From the NCBI GenBank assembly GCA_947857085.1, contig CANUDF010000006.1:1-43650 (forward strand): a stretch of DNA of 43,650 nucleotides, given 5' to 3'. The notes beneath the pieces were generated by a model. It did no database searches and had not been told where the DNA came from. It saw nothing but the letters and a program-made list of their open reading frames with translations. Origin of the DNA: Candidatus Gastranaerophilales bacterium (lineage in GTDB: Bacteria > Cyanobacteriota > Vampirovibrionia > Gastranaerophilales > Gastranaerophilaceae). A program made the translations under genes and the position numbers. This document shows positions 17,047-24,637 of the stretch, piece after piece (within the stretch, counting starts at the first letter, position 1; every line of letters begins with the position of its first letter).

Positions 17047-17075
17047 TTTACAAAATGTATTAATTAAGTTATACT
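17047..17075 (+). promoter_or_regulatory. Sigma70-type promoter for the SLH protein
   Basis: TTTACA (17047-17052), a 17-nt spacer and TATACT (17070-17075). The expected start is near 17082, giving a ~39-nt leader with AGGAAG before the ATG at 17121. Confidence 0.65.
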
Positions 17076-17120
17076 ATGAAAAAAGATGGTTTACTAGTGG
17101 TAAAATAAGGAAGATGAAAA

Positions 17121-18404
17121 ATGAAAAAATTATTAGCTGGTTTAATGGCAGTGAGTTTAATGATTTGGAACGTTGTTCCTGTCTTGGCTGCTGACGTTAA
17201 AATTATGGATGTGAGCAAAGATTATTGGGCTCGGACAGAAATTGTTGATGTAGTATCTAACAATGTTATGTCTTTAGATGCGTCTGGAAATTTTTATCCG
17301 GAGGACACTGTTTCAAGAGTAGAATTTGTAAAAGCTCTGCTTAAACTTTTAACAAATGATAACCTTGATGTAAATATTAAAAATAAATTTACTGATGTAT
17401 CAGCTTCAAGTCCTGATTATGCTGACATTTTACGTTCTGAACAATTAGGTTTGGTTTACGGTTATCCGGATAAAACATTTAAACCTTCAAAGGTGATGTT
17501 AAGGGCAGAAACTCAGTCTGTAATAAGTCATATTACTAAAGATACTGTTTCTGATATGTCTGTATTAAACTATTTTGAAGATGCTTCAAGTATTCCTGAT
17601 TGGGCAAAACAAGTTTATGCAAAATCTTTAGCATATGGAATTTATGTAAATTATCCTAATGCAAAACAATTGAGACCTATGGATGCACTTACAAGAGCCG
17701 AAGCTGCTGTTTTGTTAGCACGTTTAAGAGATAAAATAGGCCTGGTAAAAGAAGAATATATAGGTCCTGATTTGGAGAAAGTTCTTGCAATTGAACATTT
17801 AAATATTAAAAAGAATGCACCTAATCATTCCGTAAAAATTACTAATAAACGTAATATTGTGCTTAGCGGTAATGTTCTTGAGATAGCTTTTTCAGATAAA
17901 TTTAAATCAGAACTTGCTTCAGCGGGAGAAACTGTTAAATTTATTAATCCTCAAGATATTTGTACTGAAGAAGGTACTTTGTTAATCCCTGCTAATTCTC
18001 TGTTTACAGGTAAAGTCTTGAATGTTACTCCGCAAAAATGGTTCAATAAAAATGCAAGAGTTTATATTCAATTGACTGAAATTTGTATGCCGGATGGCAA
18101 AAAAGTTGATCTTAATGCAAAACCGTTCTATAAAGACTATGCATTAAAAGAAGGTCCTTGGATGACAGCCGGAAAAGTTGCATTATATACTGTAGGTTTA
18201 GGTGCAGTTGGTACAGGTGCTGGTATCGGGTTTGCATTTATTCCAAATCCTTCTAAAATAGGCAACGCATTTGCAATAGGTACACCAATCGGTGCAGGTG
18301 TTGGTTTGGTTACAGGGCTCGTAACTCCTGGGCTTAAGTATCATGCAAAAGCCGGTGAACAAATTTATGTTATTCTTTGCGATGATGCAAGTATAATGAA
18401 ATAA
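17121..18404 (+). CDS. SLH-domain exported protein with glycine-rich C-terminal segment
   Basis: Signal peptide residues 1-24 (cleavage after VLAA). Three SLH repeats follow: about 27-77 (DVSKDYWARTEI...RVEFVKALLKLL), 88-138 (FTDVS...YGYPDKTFKP) and 150-204 (YFEDASSIPDWA...TRAEAAVLLARL). SLH domains bind pyruvylated wall polymers. Residues about 240-345 look beta-rich, with SGNVLEIAFSDKF and IPANSLFTGKV segments like a short barrel or SH3-type fold. Residues 345-395 are Gly-rich and hydrophobic, like a membrane hairpin. It is much shorter than cyanobacterial SLH-OprB porins. A csaB gene in the same window supplies the likely anchor chemistry. Confidence 0.9.
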   Translation: MKKLLAGLMAVSLMIWNVVPVLAADVKIMDVSKDYWARTEIVDVVSNNVMSLDASGNFYPEDTVSRVEFVKALLKLLTNDNLDVNIKNKFTDVSASSPDYADILRSEQLGLVYGYPDKTFKPSKVMLRAETQSVISHITKDTVSDMSVLNYFEDASSIPDWAKQVYAKSLAYGIYVNYPNAKQLRPMDALTRAEAAVLLARLRDKIGLVKEEYIGPDLEKVLAIEHLNIKKNAPNHSVKITNKRNIVLSGNVLEIAFSDKFKSELASAGETVKFINPQDICTEEGTLLIPANSLFTGKVLNVTPQKWFNKNARVYIQLTEICMPDGKKVDLNAKPFYKDYALKEGPWMTAGKVALYTVGLGAVGTGAGIGFAFIPNPSKIGNAFAIGTPIGAGVGLVTGLVTPGLKYHAKAGEQIYVILCDDASIMK

Positions 18405-18423
18405 ATTTATTTTGATATTTTGC

Positions 18424-18458
18424 AAAAGAGACGAAAGTTTTAACTTTCGTCTCTTTTT
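18424..18458 (+). terminator. Strong terminator after the SLH gene
   Basis: AAAAGAGACGAAAGTT (18424-18439) pairs perfectly with AACTTTCGTCTCTTTT (18442-18457), with a T run at the end. The rest of the 18405-18594 gap holds no ORF that I can support, only AT-rich upstream sequence of the next gene. Confidence 0.93.
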
Positions 18459-18594
18459 ATAATTATTATACTTTTTACTGACTGCATAAGGCTAATTTTT
18501 ATAGCCCGTTTTAACGTCGAAATATTAATTTATAAGTTTAAAATAGTAATGTGGCTAATCTAATTTAGTAATACAAAATTTTAAGGAGTAGATT

Positions 18595-18870
18595 ATGAAA
18601 AAAACTATTGCATCACTGGCTTTATTTGCCTTTTTCTTATTACCGGCTCAAGGAGCTTTCGCCTGGACATATGACGGTATTAACAGCTTAAATCCTTTTA
18701 CGGGATTTAGAACTTGTAATAAGTGTGAAAAAGTAAAAAAACAAAAGTGTCACAAGGTGAAAAAATCAGATTGTAATTCTTGTGCTAAAATAAAAATTCT
18801 GCCAAGATGCCAAAAATGTACAAAAGCATTCAACACCGAAGAAAACTGCCCATGCCAGAGAGTGCGTTAG
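18595..18870 (+). CDS. Small exported Cys/Lys-rich protein
   Basis: A 91-aa protein with AAGGAG before the ATG. Residues 1-23 are a clear signal peptide (cleavage near AFA|W). The mature ~68 residues hold nine Cys, mostly in CxxC/CxC pairs (CNKC, CNSC, CQKC, CPC) separated by Lys-rich stretches. This pattern suits a metal-binding or disulfide-knotted extracytoplasmic peptide. It stands alone between two terminators. I do not recognise a family. Confidence 0.82.
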   Translation: MKKTIASLALFAFFLLPAQGAFAWTYDGINSLNPFTGFRTCNKCEKVKKQKCHKVKKSDCNSCAKIKILPRCQKCTKAFNTEENCPCQRVR

Positions 18871-18877
18871 TGCAATA

Positions 18878-18911
18878 ACAAAGCCGCAGATAAAATCTGC
18901 GGCTTTGTTTT
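18878..18911. terminator. Bidirectional terminator between the Cys-rich protein and uridine kinase-like genes
   Basis: ACAAAGCCGCAGAT (18878-18891), a 3-nt loop and ATCTGCGGCTTTGT (18895-18908), a perfect 14-bp stem followed by T residues. It sits between two convergent genes. Confidence 0.92.
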
Positions 18912-18924
18912 ATGATTATAAATT

Positions 18925-19758
18925 TTAATAATCAATATTTTTTAAAGCATTAAATATTTTATCTGTAATTTGTTGGATATATTCCTGACTTACCATTCCG
19001 TTAATAACAGCATCTGCGATTTGATAGTTGGGACGGATATATTCCTGTGCAGTCTTATTTACATCTTGGAACTGTAAATCAGCTGCTGCACCGGTTTTGC
19101 CTCTAAGTGCAGCACGTTTGTACCAACGATCCTTAATTACCTCAAGTGGTGTGAACACATAAACTTTTACATCCATAATATCAGCCAGCCCGTTATTTAA
19201 TACGTACAAACCTTCAGTCAAAACAACTTTAGCCGGTTCTTTTACATCACCATTCGGGTCCGAAACACACGTTACAAAGTCGTATTTAGGAGATGTAACA
19301 GTTTTTCCAGATTTTATTTTAATTAGATGGTCTTTCATTAATTCTAAGTCAATTGCATTGGGGGTATCAAAACTGAATCCTGTTTTGAATAATTCTTCAT
19401 AACTTCCTGCTTCTTGCAATTCTTTAGATGTATCTTTGTAATAATCATCACAGCGAATTACTGTATATATACCTTCTTTCTTTTCTTTAACACAGGCCTT
19501 TATTGTATTATCAACGAAAACAGTTTTACCAGATGCGCTTTCACCGGTTATTCCTATCAGAAAAGTTTTCTTTTTTTCCTGAACAACTTTTCTTGCTATA
19601 TTTAAAATAAGGTTTTCAGATGTTTTTAAAAACAGCGGCTGTACAGCGTGTTTATCTTCTTCCAAAATTTTTTTTAAAGCTTCTACAATCTGCGATATAA
19701 CTTCCATGTCACGTCTGCTGGAGTAATATTCATAGCTGGTTAATTGAAAATCTTTCAT
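18925..19758 (-). CDS. Uridine kinase/phosphoribulokinase-family kinase
   Basis: A 277-aa P-loop kinase. Walker A GESASGKT is at residues 72-79, preceded by ~65 residues not found in short Udk proteins. Further motifs are IRCDDYYKD (the lid/substrate Asp), FDTPNAIDLELMKDHL, PKYDF and VVLTEGLYVL (Walker B-like). These match uridine kinases (uridine + ATP/GTP to UMP). Phosphoribulokinase belongs to the same family, but nothing else in the window points to a Calvin cycle. GGGGAAG precedes the ATG. Confidence 0.85.
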   Translation of the reverse strand: MKDFQLTSYEYYSSRRDMEVISQIVEALKKILEEDKHAVQPLFLKTSENLILNIARKVVQEKKKTFLIGITGESASGKTVFVDNTIKACVKEKKEGIYTVIRCDDYYKDTSKELQEAGSYEELFKTGFSFDTPNAIDLELMKDHLIKIKSGKTVTSPKYDFVTCVSDPNGDVKEPAKVVLTEGLYVLNNGLADIMDVKVYVFTPLEVIKDRWYKRAALRGKTGAAADLQFQDVNKTAQEYIRPNYQIADAVINGMVSQEYIQQITDKIFNALKNIDY

Positions 19759-19907
19759 AAAACTTCCCCTTATATACTATTTATTTTACTTTAAAGTTTC
19801 AGAATTTTCCTATAATACTAAATTTTGTAACAATATTGTTTAAAAAATTAAAGATAAAGGAATAAATTTACGTATATAAACATGTGAAGATAGATAGGAG
19901 TATAATC

Positions 19908-20081
19908 ATGTATCAAGAAGAAATTTTTTCTAACGCAATGACAGAAGCAAAGAGAGATGGTTATGATGCTTTAACTACAGAAATCAAAGGTATGGAAGCA
20001 GCGATTGAGCGTTTCTTTACTAAGATATTTGAAACAACATCATCTGTTTCAGAGCGTGATTTTAATGTAACTTCATTCTAA
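19908..20081 (+). CDS. Small unknown protein (57 aa)
   Basis: Start taken at ATG 19908, which has AGGAG 7 nt upstream; a GTG at 19884 would add eight residues but lies upstream of this ribosome binding site. The product is a single amphipathic helical protein (EEIFSNAMTEAKRDGYDALT, IERFFTKIFETTSS) with no Cys, signal or membrane segment. A terminator follows at once, so the gene is monocistronic. Unknown family. Confidence 0.65.
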   Translation: MYQEEIFSNAMTEAKRDGYDALTTEIKGMEAAIERFFTKIFETTSSVSERDFNVTSF

Positions 20082-20084
20082 AAT

Positions 20085-20110
20085 AAAAAACCGGCATTTG
20101 CCGGTTTTTT
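20085..20110. terminator. Bidirectional terminator
   Basis: CCGGCA (20091-20096), TT, TGCCGG (20099-20104), flanked by A6 and T6, so it can act in both directions. It serves the 57-aa gene and the minus-strand glycine-zipper gene, whose stop codon abuts it. Confidence 0.9.
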
Positions 20111-21446
20111 ATTTCTTATGCTGCAAATCCATTATATTGTTGAAAAACGGATTAAAATAATTCATTTGAAATTGATTTGGGAACATATATTGATTATTTA
20201 CCATAAATGGATTATTAAATATTGAATTGAAACCATTATACATATGGCTGTATTGCGGATTTAAGCTGTAATTTATATTAAATGATGTTGAGTACAATGA
20301 ATCTCCGGCAAGAGCGTATAAGGCTTCAAGGCCGCTGTCCATTTTTACATATTTTTTCTGAGTTTGTGTCCCAGGTTCAACTGCACTGAATTCTGTATTT
20401 TCACTTTCTTGAATAACTTTATCCAGAGATTTTGCTGCAATTTTTCCATCTTCAGATAGTTCTTCACCCTCTGAAGCCAGTCTTTCAGCTGCTGCAAGAG
20501 CCAGTTCTTGTTTTAATTCAGGATCTTTTTCAGCTTCTAGAGCTAGCTGATCTGCTTGTTTTTCTTGAGCAATTTCTAATTCATCTTTGCCGACTATTGC
20601 TCTTGATGCTTTTCCGAATACCCAGCTGCCGAGTAGTCCGCAAGCTACCCCGATTACGGCACCGACAGCCGTTCCGACTCCCGGAACTACTGAACCTATT
20701 GCAGCGCCTAATGACGCTCCTGCTTTAGCACCTACAATCCAGCCGGCGGTTTCTGCCGCAACATTAACTGCTGATTTTGCAAGTTGTTTATTTCCGGCTT
20801 TTGTACCAAGAGTTTTATATGTTTGATAAACATTAGGTGTTTCAATAGCAGCCGAAATAAGTGCCATTCCACCGCCGCCTTTTACAAGTTTGCTTGCGCT
20901 TCGGTAAGCGGAGCTATTTGCGAGTGCTTTTTTGTTTAATGTTGTTAATTTTGTTATTCCACTTTTATCTTTAATACCTTTTACTGTTTTGCCTATTTTA
21001 CCAGCAGGCTGAGCTGCATTTTTTGCTAACTTTACATTGTAGTCAGTAACTGCTTTTAGTTCTTCAAGTTCTTTTAATTTGCCATAGTTTCCTGAACGAA
21101 TAGCTCTTTGTGCTTCCGAACGTATTGCGTTGTAAGCTTCATTTTTTGGCAGCGATTTTTCAAAGTTAACCAAATCTTGTTTTGCAACTATTTCTTTAGT
21201 TCCTTTAAATATATTTTGAGAAGATTGCATGATTTTTTTGTTAGCGGCTGTTTCCTCAGACATTTTTCTGAAGCCGCCTTTAATATCTCTGCGATTTGAC
21301 CAGAGCCAGCTGCCGCCTTCAAATAATGCTAATCCGCCAACTGCTTCAAATGGTGGTACATCGGTATGGTTTATTGTAGCGCCGGTAGCATATCTTGCTA
21401 GATTGTTTAAATCTTTGTATGTTAAGCTTTGAATGTTGCTTGACAT
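20109..21446 (-). CDS. Glycine-zipper protein with Asn/Phe/Tyr-rich tail (paralogue 1)
   Basis: A 445-aa protein of unknown family. The N-terminal ~190 residues are basic and helical. Residues 235-280 form a long glycine zipper (KAGASLGAAIGSVVPGVGTA and onward to GLLGSWVFGKA) able to insert into a membrane. Residues 285-350 are highly charged (Glu/Lys/Ala) coiled coil. The last ~60 residues are low-complexity, rich in Asn, Tyr, Phe and Met (e.g. NPFMVNNQYMFPNQFQMNYF). There is no signal peptide. AGGGGG precedes the ATG. It shares zipper layout and tail style with the next gene. A membrane-active, secreted or toxin-like role is possible but unproven. Confidence 0.85.
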   Translation of the reverse strand: MSSNIQSLTYKDLNNLARYATGATINHTDVPPFEAVGGLALFEGGSWLWSNRRDIKGGFRKMSEETAANKKIMQSSQNIFKGTKEIVAKQDLVNFEKSLPKNEAYNAIRSEAQRAIRSGNYGKLKELEELKAVTDYNVKLAKNAAQPAGKIGKTVKGIKDKSGITKLTTLNKKALANSSAYRSASKLVKGGGGMALISAAIETPNVYQTYKTLGTKAGNKQLAKSAVNVAAETAGWIVGAKAGASLGAAIGSVVPGVGTAVGAVIGVACGLLGSWVFGKASRAIVGKDELEIAQEKQADQLALEAEKDPELKQELALAAAERLASEGEELSEDGKIAAKSLDKVIQESENTEFSAVEPGTQTQKKYVKMDSGLEALYALAGDSLYSTSFNINYSLNPQYSHMYNGFNSIFNNPFMVNNQYMFPNQFQMNYFNPFFNNIMDLQHKK

Positions 21447-21471
21447 ATTCCCCCTAAAAATTTATTCCCCG

Positions 21472-21485
21472 TATATTTATAAAGT
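21472..21485 (-). promoter_or_regulatory. Shared promoter element, variant copy D
   Basis: Read on the minus strand, ACTTTATAAATATA differs by one base from the core ACTTTATATATATA of copies A-C. It ends 26 nt before the start codon at 21446, the same spacing as the other copies. Confidence 0.4.
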
Positions 21486-21520
21486 TTTTTTATTAATATA
21501 AATTGCCTATAATGTAAAGA

Positions 21521-21555
21521 AATGTAAAGCCCGGTAGTAAGCCGGACTTTACATT
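21521..21555 (-). other. Long imperfect hairpin after paralogue 2
   Basis: AATGTAAAG (21521-21529) and CCGG (21531-21534) pair with CCGG (21542-21545) and CTTTACATT (21547-21555), with one C/A mismatch. It overlaps the stop codon of the glycine-zipper gene ending at 21554 but lacks a T run in the direction of transcription, so it is more likely an mRNA 3' stabiliser or weak terminator. A second AATGTAAAG lies at 21511-21519. Confidence 0.5.
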
Positions 21556-22393
21556 ATGCTTGTATGTTGAATTGGGGCTGCTTATAGGCATTTGCCATAA
21601 AATCATTATTCATATTATTACTGTATAGAAGTTGCTGGTACATTGCGAGTTCCTGCGGGGATGGAGTTTTAGGCTGAAACATATTAGTATTGTAAGGGTT
21701 ATAAACATTATATGTTTCGGATTGTTGAGTTAGTGCAGCCTGTTCTTCTTGATCTTCAAATTTTCTTTCAGAATAACTTTTACCTACTACCTTGCTGGTC
21801 AGCCAATCTCCAACGATGAAGCCTACGATACCTCCGATTGGTCCGCCTAGTGCTGTGCCAAGAGCACCAAGAACTGTACCTCCGGCAAGTCTTGCTCCTG
21901 CTTTTGCTGTTTCTGCCGCACCTTGTACAATACCTTCTTCTTTTGTTGCTTTTAGTATATTTGGTAATTCACCTAAAAGGATTAATAAGGAACCTATTAC
22001 TGGCATTCGTTTTCCAATACCCTTAAATATACCTTTTATATTGCCCATAATTACACTTTTGCCGTTTTTAGCCGCTTTGTATCCTCCGACTTTCCAGCCT
22101 TGAGCTATTTTTTTAGGTATTGTTTTTACACCGTTAAAACTGCTTTTCCAGAAACTTCCATGTTTAGCTGTTTCTTTTAATGCATTTTTTTCGGCAGCGT
22201 TGCCTGCGGCTTTTGTTCCTGTCCAGACATCCTGCCAGAATTGTCCTTTAAGAGGATTTTTAGTTGTCAGTGCATCTTTGTATGCTTTTGCCATAACATC
22301 TTGCCCTGTACCAAAAACTGTAGGTGCATAGACATTTATGCCGCGTTTTGCATAACCATAGAATTTTGAAACCACTTTTCCGATTCCACTCAT
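21554..22393 (-). CDS. Glycine-zipper protein with Asn/Tyr-rich tail (paralogue 2)
   Basis: A 279-aa protein. The N-terminal ~130 residues are basic (Lys/Gly/Ala/Trp-rich). A hydrophobic segment MPVIGSLLILLGELPNIL (130-147) is followed by a glycine zipper at about 164-204 (GGTVLGALGTALGGPIGGIV, then GFIVGDWLTSKVVGK), closely parallel to residues 235-287 of the downstream gene. A charged linker leads to a tail rich in Asn, Tyr, Met and Gln. No signal peptide. The pair are probably diverged duplicates; function unknown. Weak ribosome binding site (GCAGG) before the ATG. Confidence 0.84.
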   Translation of the reverse strand: MSGIGKVVSKFYGYAKRGINVYAPTVFGTGQDVMAKAYKDALTTKNPLKGQFWQDVWTGTKAAGNAAEKNALKETAKHGSFWKSSFNGVKTIPKKIAQGWKVGGYKAAKNGKSVIMGNIKGIFKGIGKRMPVIGSLLILLGELPNILKATKEEGIVQGAAETAKAGARLAGGTVLGALGTALGGPIGGIVGFIVGDWLTSKVVGKSYSERKFEDQEEQAALTQQSETYNVYNPYNTNMFQPKTPSPQELAMYQQLLYSNNMNNDFMANAYKQPQFNIQA

Positions 22394-22551
22394 TACTAAC
22401 CTGCCTTTATATAACCTAACCTTATTTATATAAAAAATTTGTATGCAAGATTATTGCTTATTTATAAAATTATTTGTTAATATTTCTTAATAGTTTTATT
22501 TATAGCCAATTGTGGAATGCTCTAACAGTTTGTACAGTGTTAAATAATTAT

Positions 22552-22809
22552 ATGGAAAAAAGAGATGACATTTATCCTAATAGGGGATTGCACAAATACG
22601 GTGATGTTGAATTTGCGGATCCTGTAAATAACAAATATCCAATAGATACAGAAGAACATATAAGGGCTTCATGGAGTTATTTTCATATGCCCAGAGACTA
22701 TGAAAAGTATAATGAAACGGATCGAAAGACAATAAAGTCGCGTATTATAAAAGCGTGGAAAGAAAAAATCAATCCTGACGGTCCACCGGAAAAAGATAAG
22801 TTAATTTAA
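22552..22809 (+). CDS. DUF6582-like small protein
   Basis: I start the gene at ATG 22552, giving 85 aa; the longer frame from 22474 adds an unrelated hydrophobic stretch. The sequence HKYGDVEFADPVNNKYPIDT, then EEHIRASWSYFHM and a C-terminal RIIKAWKEKINPDGP matches the DUF6582-type domain found in many phage, plasmid and chromosomal small proteins, whose function is unknown. Trp residues and the spacing of EEH...ASW agree. No ribosome binding site is obvious. From recall, not a search. Confidence 0.75.
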   Translation: MEKRDDIYPNRGLHKYGDVEFADPVNNKYPIDTEEHIRASWSYFHMPRDYEKYNETDRKTIKSRIIKAWKEKINPDGPPEKDKLI

Positions 22810-22880
22810 ATGTAATATACAAAGCATTTACAGCCTGAGTGTATATGAGTCCCAATAATACTTTAGTCTGCTAAAATAAT

Positions 22881-23204
22881 TTACATTAAGCCTAAATCTC
22901 TAAGAAATTTTTGGTTGTTTGCTAAATCAGCCAATTTATCGTCAACAAAAGGATCACTTACTCCATCGTCAAATAGTTTTTGCACTAATTCATTATGAGT
23001 TACATTTTCAGGGTTTGATAAGACTAGCTTTGAAAAATTATTTATATCAGTTTGCTTTTCATAAAGTTCAACTGCTTTTTTAGAAATATTTTTTAAAAAG
23101 GCATTTTTTGGCGTTAAAAACTCATCTCCAAAAAGTGAAGTCATTGAAGTGTTGTTGTTGTTGCTATTTGCCATTTTTAATTGTTGTGCAAGCTTTTTAA
23201 ACAT
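22881..23204 (-). CDS. Small unknown protein (107 aa)
   Basis: Start taken at ATG 23204 because GAAGGG lies 8 nt upstream; the ATG at 23210 is too close to it. The protein has an Asn-rich segment (about 13-19) and then amphipathic helices (KNISKKAVELYEKQT, HNELVQKLFDDGVSDPFVDD). It is acidic at the C-terminus, with no Cys, signal or membrane segment. I do not recognise it. The 5' region carries TTTACA-17-TATAAT (23247-23219), but that -10 is so close to the gene that its start site would remove the ribosome binding site. Confidence 0.7.
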   Translation of the reverse strand: MFKKLAQQLKMANSNNNNTSMTSLFGDEFLTPKNAFLKNISKKAVELYEKQTDINNFSKLVLSNPENVTHNELVQKLFDDGVSDPFVDDKLADLANNQKFLRDLGLM

Positions 23205-23288
23205 TACCATATCCCTTCATTATATATTATCTATACTTTATTGTAAACTTGCATCAATCTTTGGATTGACTTTTAGGAGTATTATATC

Positions 23289-23317
23289 TTGATTATAACT
23301 TTTATTTAATCTAAAAT
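23289..23317 (+). promoter_or_regulatory. Sigma70-type promoter for serS
   Basis: TTGATT (23289-23294), a 17-nt spacer and TAAAAT (23312-23317), leaving about a 24-nt leader with AGAGG before the ATG at 23347. It closely matches the promoter proposed before the CpaE-like gene. Confidence 0.6.
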
Positions 23318-23346
23318 AGCAATATAAGTAGAAAGAGGTTTAAAAA

Positions 23347-24615
23347 ATGCTTGATATCAAATTAATAAGAGAAAATCCCGAAAAAATTAATGAATTATTA
23401 AAACGTCGTAATCCTGAATTATCAATTGATGAAGTTATTTTTATAGATGTTGAACGCAGAAAAATTCAAACACAGGCTGATGAACTTCGTGCTAAACGCA
23501 AAGCGGAATCTCAAAAAATTGGTGAGCTAAAGAAAAAAGGTGAAAATACTGATGCTATTCAGGAAGATGTTCGTAAAATAGGTGATGATATCAAAATTTT
23601 GGAAGAAAAACAGAATGCTTTAGATGAAAAGCAGAAAAATTTGTTGCTTCATATTCCTAATATTCCTGATAAAACTACTCCGATAGGCAGTTCTGAAGAT
23701 GATAATGTTGAAGTTTATAAATGGGGTGAACCTAGAAAATTTGATTTTGAATTTAAACCTCATTGGGATATTTGTGAAGAAAAAGGCCTTGTGGATTTTG
23801 AACGCGGTGTTAAGCTTTCACAAAGCAGATTTACATTATATCGCGGTCTTGGGGCAAAATTAGAGCGTGCTATTATTAATTTCTTTCTTGATTACCATAC
23901 AGGAAATCAAGGATATGAAGAAATTCTTCCTCCATTTATGGCAAACGCTGCAACTATGACCGGTACAGGACAATTGCCTAAATTTGCAGAAGATATGTAC
24001 AAATGCGTTGATGAAGATTTATACTTGATTCCAACTGCGGAAGTTCCTGTAACAAACATTTATGCAGGTGAAATTCTTTCAGAAGATCAATTACCAATGT
24101 ATATGACTGCATATACGCCTTGTTTCAGACGTGAAGCAGGTTCTGCCGGTAAAGATACAAGAGGTTTGATAAGAGTTCACCAGTTTAACAAGGTAGAGCT
24201 TGTAAAACTTTGTACACCTCAAACAAGTGCTCAGGAGCATGAAAAGTTAACGGAAGATGCTGAAAAAATGCTTCAATTACTAGAACTTCCATACCGCCGT
24301 GAGGCTCTTTGTACTGCTGATATAGGTTTTTCAGCAAATAAATGTTGGGATTTGGAAGTATGGATGCCGTCTTACGGAACTTATAAAGAAATTTCAAGCT
24401 GTTCTAATTATGGCGATTATCAAGCTCGTAGAGCTAATATCAGATATCGTGATAAGGAAACCGGCAAAACTCAGTTTGTACATACTATTAACGGTTCAGG
24501 ATTAGCTGTTGGAAGAACATTTGCTGCTATTATTGAAAATTATCAGCAGGCTGACGGCTCTATTGTTATTCCTGAAGTGTTAAGAAAATACACTGGATTT
24601 GACGTAATTAAGTAA
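23347..24615 (+). CDS. serS: Seryl-tRNA synthetase
   Basis: A class II synthetase of 422 aa. Residues 1-105 are the antiparallel coiled-coil arm that grips the long variable arm of tRNA-Ser. The catalytic core has TGTGQLPKF, the serine-binding [10 protein letters not shown], motif 2 ([20 protein letters not shown]) and motif 3 ([18 protein letters not shown]). AGAGG precedes the ATG. The helicase gene follows 22 bp later, probably in the same transcript. Confidence 0.98.
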   Translation: MLDIKLIRENPEKINELLKRRNPELSIDEVIFIDVERRKIQTQADELRAKRKAESQKIGELKKKGENTDAIQEDVRKIGDDIKILEEKQNALDEKQKNLLLHIPNIPDKTTPIGSSEDDNVEVYKWGEPRKFDFEFKPHWDICEEKGLVDFERGVKLSQSRFTLYRGLGAKLERAIINFFLDYHTGNQGYEEILPPFMANAATMTGTGQLPKFAEDMYKCVDEDLYLIPTAEVPVTNIYAGEILSEDQLPMYMTAYTPCFRREAGSAGKDTRGLIRVHQFNKVELVKLCTPQTSAQEHEKLTEDAEKMLQLLELPYRREALCTADIGFSANKCWDLEVWMPSYGTYKEISSCSNYGDYQARRANIRYRDKETGKTQFVHTINGSGLAVGRTFAAIIENYQQADGSIVIPEVLRKYTGFDVIK

Positions 24616-24637
24616 AAACGGGTAAAATATAAATATT

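Noticed and set aside
18925-19758. Phosphoribulokinase, hinting at a Calvin cycle
   Set aside because: The enzyme family is shared with uridine kinase and no other Calvin cycle gene is present; uridine kinase is the simpler call.
21511-21555. AATGTAAAG direct repeats as an operator
   Set aside because: Two copies here and a similar one near 32055-32066 are short and AT-rich; one is simply an arm of the 3' hairpin.
20109-22393. Type III secretion effectors
   Set aside because: Glycine zippers occur in such effectors, but no secretion genes are in the window and this lineage is not known for that system; left as unknown membrane-active proteins.
22474-22551. N-terminal extension of the DUF6582-like gene
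   Set aside because: The extra 26 residues are hydrophobic and unlike the domain, and the AT-rich sequence looks like upstream promoter DNA; ATG 22552 is preferred.
23219-23247. TTTACA-17-TATAAT as promoter of the 107-aa gene
   Set aside because: The match is excellent, but the start site would fall within or after the GAAGGG ribosome binding site, so I do not list it as a firm feature.
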